From Pseudomonadota bacterium (GTDB lineage Bacteria; Pseudomonadota; Gammaproteobacteria; Enterobacterales; Enterobacteriaceae), in NCBI GenBank assembly GCA_023454395.1, contig JAEYFY010000073.1, positions 1-10,779 on the forward strand: a stretch of 10,779 bases of DNA, in the 5' to 3' direction. The notes under the pieces were generated by a model. That model did no database searches, was not told the DNA's origin, and worked only from the letters and a program-made list of their open reading frames with translations. This document shows positions 1-7,144 of the stretch, piece after piece. The stretch's first letter is position 1. Each line of letters begins with the position of its first letter. Both the position numbers and the translations under genes were made by a program.

Positions 1-53
1 CGCCAATGACGGTTTCTCCTGCTGACTTAACTGATTTTGTGACTTATTTTTAA
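1..53 (+). CDS. ydjA: YdjA-type nitroreductase family protein, 3' end only
   Basis: Only the last 16 codons are present, read in frame from base 3 and ending with TAA at 51-53. The terminal residues DFVTYF closely resemble the end of E. coli YdjA (PFVTYF, from memory), a small FMN-binding nitroreductase-fold protein. In E. coli ydjA also lies directly upstream of selD and topB, so position supports the call. The gap to selD is 15 bases and contains the selD ribosome binding site, which suggests one transcript. The promoter and catalytic part lie outside the window. Confidence 0.8.
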   Translation, partial: PMTVSPADLTDFVTYF

Positions 54-68
54 AAAGGATGGCATGTT

Positions 69-1112
69 ATGTCTGAAGCAATTCGTTTAACACAATACAG
101 TCATGGTGCAGGTTGTGGTTGTAAAATTTCGCCAAAAGTTTTAGAAACCATTTTACATAGCGAACAAGCTAAATTTCATGATCCTCACCTACTCGTAGGC
201 AATGAAACCAAAGATGATGCTGCTGTTTATGATTTAGGAAATGGTACAGGTATTATCAGCACCACTGATTTCTTTATGCCAATCGTTGATAATCCTTATG
301 ATTTTGGACGTATCGCTGCAACGAATGCAATTAGCGATATTTTTGCAATGGGTGGAAAACCTATTATGGCAATCGCTATTTTAGGCTGGCCTATTAATAA
401 ACTGGCACCAGAAATTGCGCGTGAAGTCATTGAAGGTGGTCGAGCAGCTTGCCAAGAAGCTGGCATTTCACTGGCTGGTGGTCACTCAATTGATGCGCCA
501 GAACCTATTTTTGGTCTTGCCGTAACCGGTGTTGTGCCTGTAAGCAAAGTAAAGAAAAACAGTGAAGCTAAAGCAGGGTGTCAGCTCTTTTTAACTAAAC
601 CTTTGGGTATTGGTGTATTAACAACGGCTGAGAAAAAAGGTCTGCTAAAACCAGAACACCAAGGTTTAGCGACAGAAATTATGTGCCGTATGAATAAAGC
701 TGGTTCTGATTTTTCTGATATCGAAGGCGTCACTGCAATGACAGACGTTACAGGATTCGGTTTATTAGGGCATTTAAGCGAAATCTGTGATGGCTCAGGT
801 GTACAAGCCACTATTCATTTCTCACAAGTCCCAAGATTGCCAGAAGTAGAGTCTTATATTGAACAAGGCTGTGTTCCTGGTGGTACCGGTCGTAACTTTG
901 AAAGTTATGGTCATTTAATTGGTGAGATCACTGAAATGCAACGTAAATTACTCTGTGATCCACAAACATCAGGTGGCTTATTATTAGCCGTATTGCCTGA
1001 AGCGGTTGAACAAGTGAAAGAAGTTGCTTCACGTTTTGATATTGAATTAACGTCTATTGGTGAGCTAACTACGCCAGTAGCTGGAAAAGCGTTGATTGAA
1101 GTGACTAACTAA
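69..1112 (+). CDS. selD: Selenide, water dikinase (selenophosphate synthetase)
   Basis: SelD converts selenide and ATP to selenophosphate, AMP and phosphate in the cytoplasm; selenophosphate is the selenium donor for selenocysteinyl-tRNA (SelA) and for 2-selenouridine in tRNA. The 347-residue product matches the usual family length and is closely similar to E. coli SelD throughout. The N-terminal glycine-rich segment GAGCGCK carries Cys16 and Lys19, equivalent to the essential Cys17 and Lys20 of E. coli. The active-site position is cysteine, not selenocysteine as in some species. The AIR-synthase-like fold is visible in the [16 protein letters not shown] and DPQTSGG motifs. The ATG at 69 follows an AAGGA ribosome binding site at 55-59 by nine bases. 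It sits between ydjA (15 bases upstream) and topB (4 bases downstream), so a ydjA-selD-topB operon is likely. No partner selA or selB is in the window. Confidence 0.97.
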   Translation: MSEAIRLTQYSHGAGCGCKISPKVLETILHSEQAKFHDPHLLVGNETKDDAAVYDLGNGTGIISTTDFFMPIVDNPYDFGRIAATNAISDIFAMGGKPIMAIAILGWPINKLAPEIAREVIEGGRAACQEAGISLAGGHSIDAPEPIFGLAVTGVVPVSKVKKNSEAKAGCQLFLTKPLGIGVLTTAEKKGLLKPEHQGLATEIMCRMNKAGSDFSDIEGVTAMTDVTGFGLLGHLSEICDGSGVQATIHFSQVPRLPEVESYIEQGCVPGGTGRNFESYGHLIGEITEMQRKLLCDPQTSGGLLLAVLPEAVEQVKEVASRFDIELTSIGELTTPVAGKALIEVTN

Positions 1113-1116
1113 CGTA

Positions 1117-3078
1117 ATGAGATTATTTATTGCAGAAAAACCCAGCCTTGCTCGCGCTATTGCTGACGTATTGCCAAAGCCCCATAAACGGGGCGATGGC
1201 TTTATTCTTTGTGGTGATAACCAGTATGTGACGTGGTGTGTTGGTCACTTACTTGAACAAGCTGAGCCGGATGCATACGACCCGCGGTACGCCCGCTGGT
1301 CGTTAGATGATTTGCCCATTATTCCTGAAAAATGGCAACTCAAGCCCCGAGCTGATGTTAAAAAGCAACTAGAAACCATCAAAACACTACTTAAGCAGGC
1401 AAAAGAAGTGATCCACGCGGGGGACCCCGATCGTGAAGGTCAGCTCTTAGTCGATGAAGTGCTTAACTATTTAAATATCAGTGAAGAGCAAAGAAAACAG
1501 GCGCGTCGTTGCTTAATTAATGACTTAAACCCAGCCGCAGTGACGCGAGCTATTGATAAGCTACGTTATAACCATGAATTTGTCCCATTGTGCGTATCTG
1601 CTTTGGCGCGAGCAAGAGCAGACTGGCTTTATGGTATTAACATGACTCGAGCTTATACGCTTTTAGGTCAACGCAATGGCTACCAAGGTGTATTATCAGT
1701 CGGGCGAGTACAAACGCCAGTATTAGGCTTAGTGGTTCGTCGTGATGAAGAAATTGAAAACTTCGTGCCTAAAGATTTCTTTGAAGTGAAAGCACATGTT
1801 GTCACACCTGCTGATGAACGTTTTACCGCGATTTGGCAACCAAGTGAACATTGTGAACCTTGGCAAGATGAAGAAGGGCGATTATTACATCGTAAGCTTG
1901 CAGAGCATGTTGTTGAGAGAATTAAAGACAAACCTGCGAATGTAACGGATTATCAAGATAAGCAAGAATCTGAAATAGCACCACTTCCGTTTTCACTTTC
2001 CGCATTACAAATTGAAGCGGCAAAACGCTTTGGTTTAAGCGCACAACAAGTTTTAGATACGTGCCAGCGCCTATATGAAACGCATAAACTAATCACTTAT
2101 CCTCGTTCTGACAGCCGTTATCTACCTGATGAACATTTTGCGGGTCGTCATGCCGTTATTAATGCGATTAGCACACATGATGCAAGCCTATTGCCGCAAG
2201 ATACTCTCGATATTTATAAAAAGAATCGTTGTTGGGATGACAAAAAAGTTGATGCTCACCATGCGATTATTCCAACGGCAAAAACGGGTAATATCTCATT
2301 AAGTGAAAATGAGAAAAATATTTATTATCTCGTGGCGCGCCAATATCTAATGCAATTTATGCCTGATGCTGTTTATCGTAAATGCGTTATTGAGCTTGAT
2401 ATTGAGAATGGCAAGTTTATTGCTAAAGCGCGTTTTTTAGCGCAAGCAGGATGGCGAATATTATTAGGTGCGAAAGAACAAGATGATGAAAATGACGGTT
2501 CTGCATTGCCAATAGTGGCGAAGGGCGATGAATTACTGTGTGAAAAGGGCGAGATTGTTGAAAAGCAAACGCAGCCTCCAAGACCTTTTACTGATGCAAC
2601 ATTGCTTTCTGCTATGACCGGAATTGCACGCTTTGTTCAAGATAAAGAACTTAAGAAAATCCTAAGAGCAACGGATGGATTAGGTACTGAAGCGACAAGA
2701 GCGGGAATTATTGAGCTGTTATTTAAGCGTGGCTTTTTGCAAAAGAAAGGGCGAGCCATTAATTCAACGCCAGCCGGTAGAGCATTAATTCATGTATTGC
2801 CAGATATGGCAACTTTACCGGATATGACTGCACATTGGGAATCGATACTCACGCAAATTAGTGAGAAGCAATTTAAATATCAAGATTTTATGATGCCATT
2901 AAATAACACCTTGATAGAGTTGATTACTCAAGCGAAACGTCGTCCGAATATTCAAGCTTTTAGAAATCTTCCCGCACCTGCGCATAATAAAAAGCGCAAA
3001 ACAGCAACTAAAGGAAGTAACAAAACAAGCACTACAAAAAATAAAGCGCAGAGTAAAGAAACAACGACGGATAATTAA
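1117..3078 (+). CDS. topB: DNA topoisomerase III (type IA)
   Basis: TopB cuts one DNA strand through a 5'-phosphotyrosine link and passes another strand through the break, decatenating replication and recombination intermediates, often with RecQ. The 653 residues equal the E. coli length. The N-terminal TOPRIM domain shows Glu7 (IAEKPS) and the metal-binding DPDRE motif at 103-107. The catalytic tyrosine is Tyr328 in ITYPRSD, the same number as in E. coli. An acidic, charged segment around 235-260 corresponds to the decatenation loop of topoisomerase III. The last 30 or so residues are rich in Lys and Thr, a basic DNA-binding tail; zinc fingers like those of topoisomerase I are absent, as expected. 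Only four bases separate it from selD and there is no strong Shine-Dalgarno sequence before the ATG, so translational coupling to selD is likely. A hairpin terminator follows 9 bases after the stop. Confidence 0.97.
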   Translation: MRLFIAEKPSLARAIADVLPKPHKRGDGFILCGDNQYVTWCVGHLLEQAEPDAYDPRYARWSLDDLPIIPEKWQLKPRADVKKQLETIKTLLKQAKEVIHAGDPDREGQLLVDEVLNYLNISEEQRKQARRCLINDLNPAAVTRAIDKLRYNHEFVPLCVSALARARADWLYGINMTRAYTLLGQRNGYQGVLSVGRVQTPVLGLVVRRDEEIENFVPKDFFEVKAHVVTPADERFTAIWQPSEHCEPWQDEEGRLLHRKLAEHVVERIKDKPANVTDYQDKQESEIAPLPFSLSALQIEAAKRFGLSAQQVLDTCQRLYETHKLITYPRSDSRYLPDEHFAGRHAVINAISTHDASLLPQDTLDIYKKNRCWDDKKVDAHHAIIPTAKTGNISLSENEKNIYYLVARQYLMQFMPDAVYRKCVIELDIENGKFIAKARFLAQAGWRILLGAKEQDDENDGSALPIVAKGDELLCEKGEIVEKQTQPPRPFTDATLLSAMTGIARFVQDKELKKILRATDGLGTEATRAGIIELLFKRGFLQKKGRAINSTPAGRALIHVLPDMATLPDMTAHWESILTQISEKQFKYQDFMMPLNNTLIELITQAKRRPNIQAFRNLPAPAHNKKRKTATKGSNKTSTTKNKAQSKETTTDN

Positions 3079-3087
3079 GCTCCAATA

Positions 3088-3123
3088 AAAAGCACTTCCT
3101 CTATTATTTAGGGAAGTGCTTTT
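3088..3123. terminator. Bidirectional Rho-independent terminator between topB and xthA
   Basis: A perfect 12-base-pair stem (3088-3099 with 3112-3123) with a 12-base loop lies between the convergent topB and xthA genes. The stem ends in four A/T pairs on each side, so each strand reads a GC-containing stem followed by a T tract (TTTTATTG on + and TTTTATTGG on -). It starts 9 bases after the topB stop and 22 bases beyond the xthA stop, so it probably serves both genes. Confidence 0.88.
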
Positions 3124-3145
3124 ATTGAATTAAAATTTTATCTGA

Positions 3146-3952
3146 TTAGATTTTAAATTCAGCCCAAACTGGTGCGTGATCAGAGGGTTTTTCCATTCCA
3201 CGGATCTCGTAATCAATTCCTGTTGAAATACAATTATCCGCTAAGCAGCGACTTGCTAAAAGTAAGTCAATGCGTAAGCCTCGGTTATCATCGAAACCTT
3301 TAGAACGATAGTCAAACCACGAGAATTGATCACTCGCTTCAGGGTGTTGTTGGCGGAAGGTATCCGTTAATCCCCAACCCATTAAAGTTGCTAGCCATTC
3401 CCGCTCTTCGGGTAGGAAAGAACACTTACCTGTTTTTAACCAACGTTTCATATTATTTTCGCCAATACCAATATCTTTATCTGTTGGGCTAATATTTAAA
3501 TCACCCATAATCAGTACTGGAGAGGTCGGTTGTAAGCTGGTGGTTAGATAATTTTGCAGATCAGCATAGAATTTTTCTTTGGCTGGAAATTTAGTTTCAT
3601 GATCACGGCTTTCACCTTGAGGAAAATAACCATTCATAACGGTTAATAAGCCTGCTGGTGTTTCGATATCTGCCATTATCATTCGACGTTGAGCATCATC
3701 CTCATCACCAGGAAAGCCTTTACGTACTGCGACAGGTTTTTCTTTTGTGAGTAAGGCAACCCCATAATGCCCTTTTTGACCATGATAGAAAACATGGTAA
3801 CCCAAGGCACCCACAGTATCTAATGGAAACATATCATCATGAACTTTCGTTTCTTGAAGCCCAATAACATCTGGCTGGTGTTTTTCTATGATAGCTTCAA
3901 GTTGGTGAGGACGAGCGCGTAAACCGTTAATATTGAAAGAGACAAATTTCAT
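3146..3952 (-). CDS. xthA: Exodeoxyribonuclease III (AP endonuclease)
   Basis: XthA is the main AP endonuclease of base excision repair and also a 3'-5' exonuclease on duplex DNA with 3'-phosphodiesterase activity. It belongs to the endonuclease/exonuclease/phosphatase fold. The product has 268 residues, the same as E. coli, and every known active-site residue is at the same number: Asn7, Glu34 in LQETK, Tyr109 in NGYFPQGES, Asp151 and Asn153 in [10 protein letters not shown], Asp229 in [10 protein letters not shown], and Asp258-His259 in PSDHAPVW. The ATG at 3952 gives the canonical [15 protein letters not shown] start. Ribosome binding looks weak, as no AGGAG-like sequence lies within 12 bases of the ATG. 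It is transcribed alone, converging on topB and diverging from the LysR-type gene across a 447-base gap. Confidence 0.97.
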   Translation of the reverse strand: MKFVSFNINGLRARPHQLEAIIEKHQPDVIGLQETKVHDDMFPLDTVGALGYHVFYHGQKGHYGVALLTKEKPVAVRKGFPGDEDDAQRRMIMADIETPAGLLTVMNGYFPQGESRDHETKFPAKEKFYADLQNYLTTSLQPTSPVLIMGDLNISPTDKDIGIGENNMKRWLKTGKCSFLPEEREWLATLMGWGLTDTFRQQHPEASDQFSWFDYRSKGFDDNRGLRIDLLLASRCLADNCISTGIDYEIRGMEKPSDHAPVWAEFKI

Positions 3953-3992
3953 GTGACTGTAACCATTTATATATTGAATAATAGGATGTCTT

Positions 3993-4021
3993 ATACTAGC
4001 AGGATCGCAAAATTAATGTAA
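3993..4021 (-). promoter_or_regulatory. Candidate xthA promoter
   Basis: On the - strand TTACAT (4016-4021) is 17 bases from TAGTAT (3993-3998), and the -10 is preceded by TGC, an extended -10 arrangement. This would start transcription near 3986, about 34 bases before the xthA ATG. The call rests on sequence match alone; in such AT-rich DNA chance matches are common. Confidence 0.4.
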
Positions 4022-4265
4022 GCAAATCACAGAAATGATGGCACAGCTTATCAAGAGAAAGATAAAATTAGATAAAAATAAAAGCCATTAAATAGAGTGT
4101 GCTAATTTAATAAAAATAATTAATTGTATAACAAAAAATATTAATTAAACAAACTAGAAACATAAACTAATCTTTGATAGAAGAATATAAGTATTATTAT
4201 TCTTTATATGTGAAGAATGATGACATAATAAAAATAATATTGTAGTTATAAATTGTATTCATTAA

Positions 4266-4308
4266 AAGGAGGTAAAAGAATATTTATATAAAACTACTTT
4301 TATATAAA
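4266..4308 (+). repeat. AT-only inverted repeat preceded by a perfect Shine-Dalgarno-like AAAGGAGGT
   Basis: The sequence AAAGGAGGT at about 4265-4273 is a full anti-16S complement, but no ATG, GTG or TTG follows at usable distance; the first downstream triplets in all frames reach stops or rare codons. Ten bases later a perfect inverted repeat begins: TTTATATAAAA at 4283-4293 and its complement at 4298-4308, around the loop CTAC. The repeat is entirely A/T apart from its loop, so as RNA it would be weak; as DNA it could be a protein-binding dyad or a cruciform. It lies about 92 bases upstream of the LysR-type ATG. The sequence features are certain; function is unknown. Confidence 0.55.
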
Positions 4309-4340
4309 GTTAATTTTTAAATTAATTAATCACTATTTTA

Positions 4341-4368
4341 TTTACATTAAATGAATCAATAAAATTAT
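4341..4368 (+). promoter_or_regulatory. Weak candidate promoter of the LysR-type gene
   Basis: TTTACA (4341-4346) is followed after 16 bases by AATTAT (4363-4368), a four-of-six match to the -10 consensus. Transcription would begin near 4375, about 25 bases before the ATG at 4400 and ahead of the AAAGGA ribosome binding site at 4384-4389. AT-richness makes chance matches likely. Confidence 0.3.
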
Positions 4369-4399
4369 TTTATTCTACACAGCAAAGGAATGGTGAATT

Positions 4400-5263
4400 A
4401 TGTTTTTTTCTCGTAAGTTAGAAGCCTTTATGGCCGTAGTCGAAAATGGCTCGTTAAGTAAAGCAGCGCGGGTAATGAACCGCACAACGCCTCCCGTGGC
4501 TAAATCTATCAAAGACTTTGAAGCCGTGTTAGGAAAGCGTTTATTTAAGCGAGAGAAGTTTGGTATGAGTTTAACTCAAGAAGGTTTAGAGCTTTATAAT
4601 GATTTGAAATCGCTCTATCTTCAGGAAAAAGAGATAACTAAAAAACATATATCGGGGATTATAAATAATAGCATTCATGTTTATTATGATTGGGGAAAAA
4701 GTCAGTATTTAACTCAGTTTTATCAAGCAGCAAATAAAAATTATTCCCATATAAATATAATGCGATTTTCAAGAGAGAACTTTGAAGAAATACCCGACTA
4801 TGATGGTAATACATTAATATTAAGTTCTGAAAAAATTATTAGTGAGAAATTTAGTCTTCTTCATAAAATAGAAAATAAACACTTGGGTATTTGTTGCCAA
4901 AAAACACTCGTGAATAGTGTGAATAATAATATTGATAGGCTTTTAAGTGAAAATATTTGGTTATGTGATCCGGCATTATACAAAACAGCTAAGATAAAAA
5001 AATTAGAGAGTGAAATCGGGGATAGAGGAAAAACCGTGTGTGTCAGAATAATGGATGATCTTAATTGCTGTTTACGTTTTATTCAAACGCATCATTCTCT
5101 TTTACTAACAGATGAAAGCCCATTGAAAAGTGAGTATGAAGCAGACTTATGCTTTATACCATTAACTCAACCTGAAATACGATATAGCTGTTATATCTAT
5201 AAATCTAAGTATCATTCAAGTGTATTGAATCGATTTCTGGATCTGATTGATAAAATGGAATAA
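4400..5263 (+). CDS. LysR-type transcriptional regulator, target unknown
   Basis: The 287-residue product begins with a LysR-family winged helix-turn-helix (about residues 3-62). Diagnostic features are the LEAFMAVVENGSLSKAA opening, the recognition helix around TPPVAKSIKDFEAVLG and the wing LFKREKFGMSLTQEG. The usual Q-P-A/S-V-S recognition motif is altered to TTPPVAKS. A linker helix (about 63-85) leads to a C-terminal part of about 200 residues that is short and divergent for the effector-binding domain; LLLTDESPL near residue 233 sits where the family has its late hydrophobic strand. The C-terminal part has nine cysteines, including CC pairs near residues 168 and 222. The ATG at 4400 has AAAGGA ten bases upstream. 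From about 4620 the gene is noticeably richer in A/T than its neighbours. It has no adjacent metabolic operon to regulate, so it is an orphan regulator, possibly acquired. I do not recognise a named orthologue. Confidence 0.85.
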   Translation: MFFSRKLEAFMAVVENGSLSKAARVMNRTTPPVAKSIKDFEAVLGKRLFKREKFGMSLTQEGLELYNDLKSLYLQEKEITKKHISGIINNSIHVYYDWGKSQYLTQFYQAANKNYSHINIMRFSRENFEEIPDYDGNTLILSSEKIISEKFSLLHKIENKHLGICCQKTLVNSVNNNIDRLLSENIWLCDPALYKTAKIKKLESEIGDRGKTVCVRIMDDLNCCLRFIQTHHSLLLTDESPLKSEYEADLCFIPLTQPEIRYSCYIYKSKYHSSVLNRFLDLIDKME

Positions 5264-5294
5264 AAGGAATTTTTGGAGTGACGCTAAGAGGAGA

Positions 5295-5379
<85 letters not shown>

Positions 5380-5409
5380 AACATTAAATTGTTCTGCTGT
5401 CCGTGATAG

Positions 5410-5445
5410 CGGGCGCAATAATACCAAATACCTGAGATCTGTAAA
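5410..5445 (-). promoter_or_regulatory. Stringent-type promoter of the tyrosine tRNA gene
   Basis: On the - strand TTTACA (5440-5445) is followed after 16 bases by TATTAT (5418-5423) and then a GC-rich discriminator, TGCGCCCG (5410-5417). The same -35 hexamer, 16-base spacer and GCGCCCCGC-like discriminator are known from the E. coli tyrT promoter, a classic target of ppGpp/DksA control and Fis activation. Transcription would begin near 5411, giving a leader of about 32 bases to be removed by RNase P. The AT-rich DNA upstream (5446-5560) could hold Fis sites or an UP element, but I cannot assign individual sites. Confidence 0.85.
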
Positions 5446-5560
5446 GCGCTATTTTACTAAAAATAGACTGACTGCTGTAAAATTGTGCGTATCGTTCAAG
5501 CTTTATGCGCTATCGTATTGATTTTAAGCAATATCATCTCTATTAATAAGAGATAAAAAA

Positions 5561-5591
5561 TAAACCGCGATATGCAATATATCGCGGTTTA
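5561..5591 (-). terminator. Rho-independent terminator of purU
   Basis: A perfect 13-base-pair stem (5561-5573 with 5579-5591) containing the GC core CCGCG and a five-base loop is followed on the - strand by TTTTTTATCTC (5550-5560). It starts 43 bases beyond the purU stop codon. It should keep ychJ-purU transcription from entering the tRNA promoter region. Confidence 0.93.
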
Positions 5592-5634
5592 CCTTTAAAT
5601 AGCCACACGGTTTGCGTTATGAGTAACAAAAAAC

Positions 5635-6483
5635 TTATAAAATGATTGTTCTGTTACCATAAACGAAGACACGTTGTGAAAGCACCCAATATAAAGCATG
5701 GCTAAGAACATTCTTTTCAACATCTCGACCCGCTCTCATCATATCTTCAGCAGAAAACGTATGGTCAACATTAATCACATTTTGAGTGATGATAGGACCT
5801 TCATCCAAATTATCATTTACGTAGTGTGCTGTTGCACCAATAATTTTAACACCACGCTCATAAGCCTGATGGTAAGGACGAGCGCCAATAAAGGCAGGTA
5901 AGAAAGAGTGGTGAATATTGATAATTTGATTTGGGAAGTTCTGTACAAATGCCGGTGTTAATACACGCATGTATTTTGCGAGTACCACATAATCAGGTTT
6001 GTATTGATTAATTTGTGCAATTAACTTTTCATCATGCTGATCACGGGTTAAGCCTTCATGGCTAACAAGATGGAAAGGAATATCAAATTGTTCTACTAAA
6101 TGTTTTAACGTATCGTGATTACCAATGACTGCGGCAATTTCAACATCCAAATCACCAAATGCACTTTTCATTAATAAGTCACCCAAGCAATGTGCTTCTT
6201 TTGTCACCATAATAACAATGCGACGACGGCCTGCGGTGTTTAGTTCGCGCTTGGAGCCTTGTGGTAAGGCATCATCTAAATCGGCAAGAAAGGTTTCATC
6301 ATTAAAGATACCTTCAAGCTCTGTGCGCATAAAAAAGCGACCTGTACGATGATCAACAAACTCACTATTTTGAACGATATTTAACTGATGTTTGTAGCAA
6401 ATATTTGTGATTTTAGCGATAAGCCCTTTTGCATCAGGGCAAATAGTACGTAGTATTTTTTTTTGTGTATTTTGGTGTTGCAT
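5635..6483 (-). CDS. purU: Formyltetrahydrofolate deformylase
   Basis: PurU hydrolyses 10-formyltetrahydrofolate to tetrahydrofolate and formate, which balances one-carbon pools and supplies formate for PurT in purine synthesis. The 282-residue product has an N-terminal ACT regulatory domain (about 8-84; in E. coli it senses glycine and methionine) and a C-terminal formyltransferase-fold catalytic domain (about 87-282). The catalytic triad of the fold is present as Asn189 and His191 in INIHHSFLPAF and Asp227 in NLDEGPII, the last equivalent to E. coli Asp225. The C-terminus FVYGNRTIIL is identical to E. coli as I remember it. The ATG at 6483 has GAAAGGA 11 bases upstream. A run of nine A residues in the mRNA spans codons 7-9 (6456-6464). 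ychJ ends 38 bases upstream with no terminator between, so the two are probably cotranscribed. Confidence 0.97.
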   Translation of the reverse strand: MQHQNTQKKILRTICPDAKGLIAKITNICYKHQLNIVQNSEFVDHRTGRFFMRTELEGIFNDETFLADLDDALPQGSKRELNTAGRRRIVIMVTKEAHCLGDLLMKSAFGDLDVEIAAVIGNHDTLKHLVEQFDIPFHLVSHEGLTRDQHDEKLIAQINQYKPDYVVLAKYMRVLTPAFVQNFPNQIINIHHSFLPAFIGARPYHQAYERGVKIIGATAHYVNDNLDEGPIITQNVINVDHTFSAEDMMRAGRDVEKNVLSHALYWVLSQRVFVYGNRTIIL

Positions 6484-6521
6484 GTATGGATAAATCCTTT
6501 CTTGTACTTCTGTGTTTGCAG

Positions 6522-6995
6522 TTATTTGATGTTATTTTCACAACATTTTTTGTATTTACGCCCTGAACCACAAGGGCAGGGATCGTTTCGTCCCACTTTC
6601 GGTTTCACACCGTCAATATAAAACCAACAGTCATCTATTTTTAGAAAACGAGAGCGTTCATGTAAGTACTGTTTATCATCGGCATTTCTTTCAATAAAGC
6701 AAGCCGAGAATTCAACATAAGCCTCATTTTTATTTGTGCTTGCTTGTGCTGAGATAACATTAAGACCAAGCCATTGTGTATTGGGAAAGCCTGAAACTAA
6801 TTCATCATGCAAGGAAGCAACACGACAAGAGGGATGCCACGTCTTTATTAAGTAATCAGCATTATGTTTAACAAATGCGCTATAACGCGAACGCATCAAT
6901 GCTTCAGCTGTTGGCGCATTTTTTTGACCTAAATGATAAGGTTCACAGCAATTAGAGTAGAATAATTGACTATTGCAGGGGCATAAACTTGACAA
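6522..6995 (-). CDS. ychJ: YchJ family SEC-C motif protein (UPF0225)
   Basis: The 157-residue product matches the E. coli YchJ family (about 152 residues), whose biochemical role is not established. It has a SEC-C type zinc-binding motif at the C-terminus ([13 protein letters not shown]; Cys140, Cys142, Cys151, Cys152), like that of the SecA tail. A degenerate copy sits at the N-terminus (Cys5, Cys7, Cys16, Cys17). The middle, with MRSRYSAFV and [10 protein letters not shown], is an NTF2-like segment typical of the family. The start appears to be TTG at 6995: AGGA lies seven bases upstream, there is no in-frame ATG nearby, and starting here gives the family N-terminus MSxLCPC. It is divergent from rssB across a 149-base gap and upstream of purU, as in E. 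coli. Confidence 0.93.
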   Translation of the reverse strand: MSSLCPCNSQLFYSNCCEPYHLGQKNAPTAEALMRSRYSAFVKHNADYLIKTWHPSCRVASLHDELVSGFPNTQWLGLNVISAQASTNKNEAYVEFSACFIERNADDKQYLHERSRFLKIDDCWFYIDGVKPKVGRNDPCPCGSGRKYKKCCENNIK

Positions 6996-7144
6996 AATAA
7001 TGTCCTAATTCACGTTATCAGTATGACGATTACCCATAGATTGAAAAAAGTAACGATTGGGAATAATTAACGTCAATGTTGAACTAAACTAATAATGTAG
7101 CGCTAATTAATCTGCATGTGAAATGATAGTTACCGGAGTCACCA
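6996..7144. promoter_or_regulatory. Divergent ychJ/rssB promoter region
   Basis: These 149 bases separate two divergent genes and must hold promoters for both. On the + strand TTGAAA (7041-7046) is 15 bases from AATAAT (7062-7067), a good -10 with a short spacer; it could drive rssB. On the - strand a CATACT-like hexamer lies upstream of ychJ, with only a poor -35. I see no strong dyad or terminator. The rssB ribosome binding site is GGAG at 7135-7138, six bases before its ATG. In E. coli the equivalent gap is filled by rssA. Confidence 0.4.

Larger units (their letters stand above)
3953..4399. other. 447-base AT-rich gap between xthA and the LysR-type gene
   Basis: This divergent intergenic region is extremely AT-rich (about four fifths A+T by eye), especially from 4060 to 4380. 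It should hold the promoters of both flanking genes. I see no coding sequence that I can support; the longest readable peptides are under 20 codons and lack ribosome binding sites. It holds an unpaired perfect Shine-Dalgarno sequence and an 11-base AT palindrome, listed separately. Such tracts are typical H-NS targets in enterobacteria, so silencing of the downstream regulator is a reasonable inference. Confidence 0.6.

Noticed and set aside
108..125. Selenocysteine (TGA) in the SelD active site
   Set aside because: The catalytic position is a TGT cysteine codon; no in-frame TGA occurs, so SelD here is not itself a selenoprotein.
4035..4091. A possible 18-residue Lys-rich peptide in the xthA upstream gap
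   Set aside because: No Shine-Dalgarno sequence precedes the ATG pair and the composition is what random AT-rich DNA gives.
4283..4308. The AT palindrome as a canonical LysR-type T-N11-A operator
   Set aside because: The dyad is symmetric about an even centre, giving T-N12-A spacing rather than T-N11-A. Binding by the neighbouring regulator remains possible but not supported by the motif.
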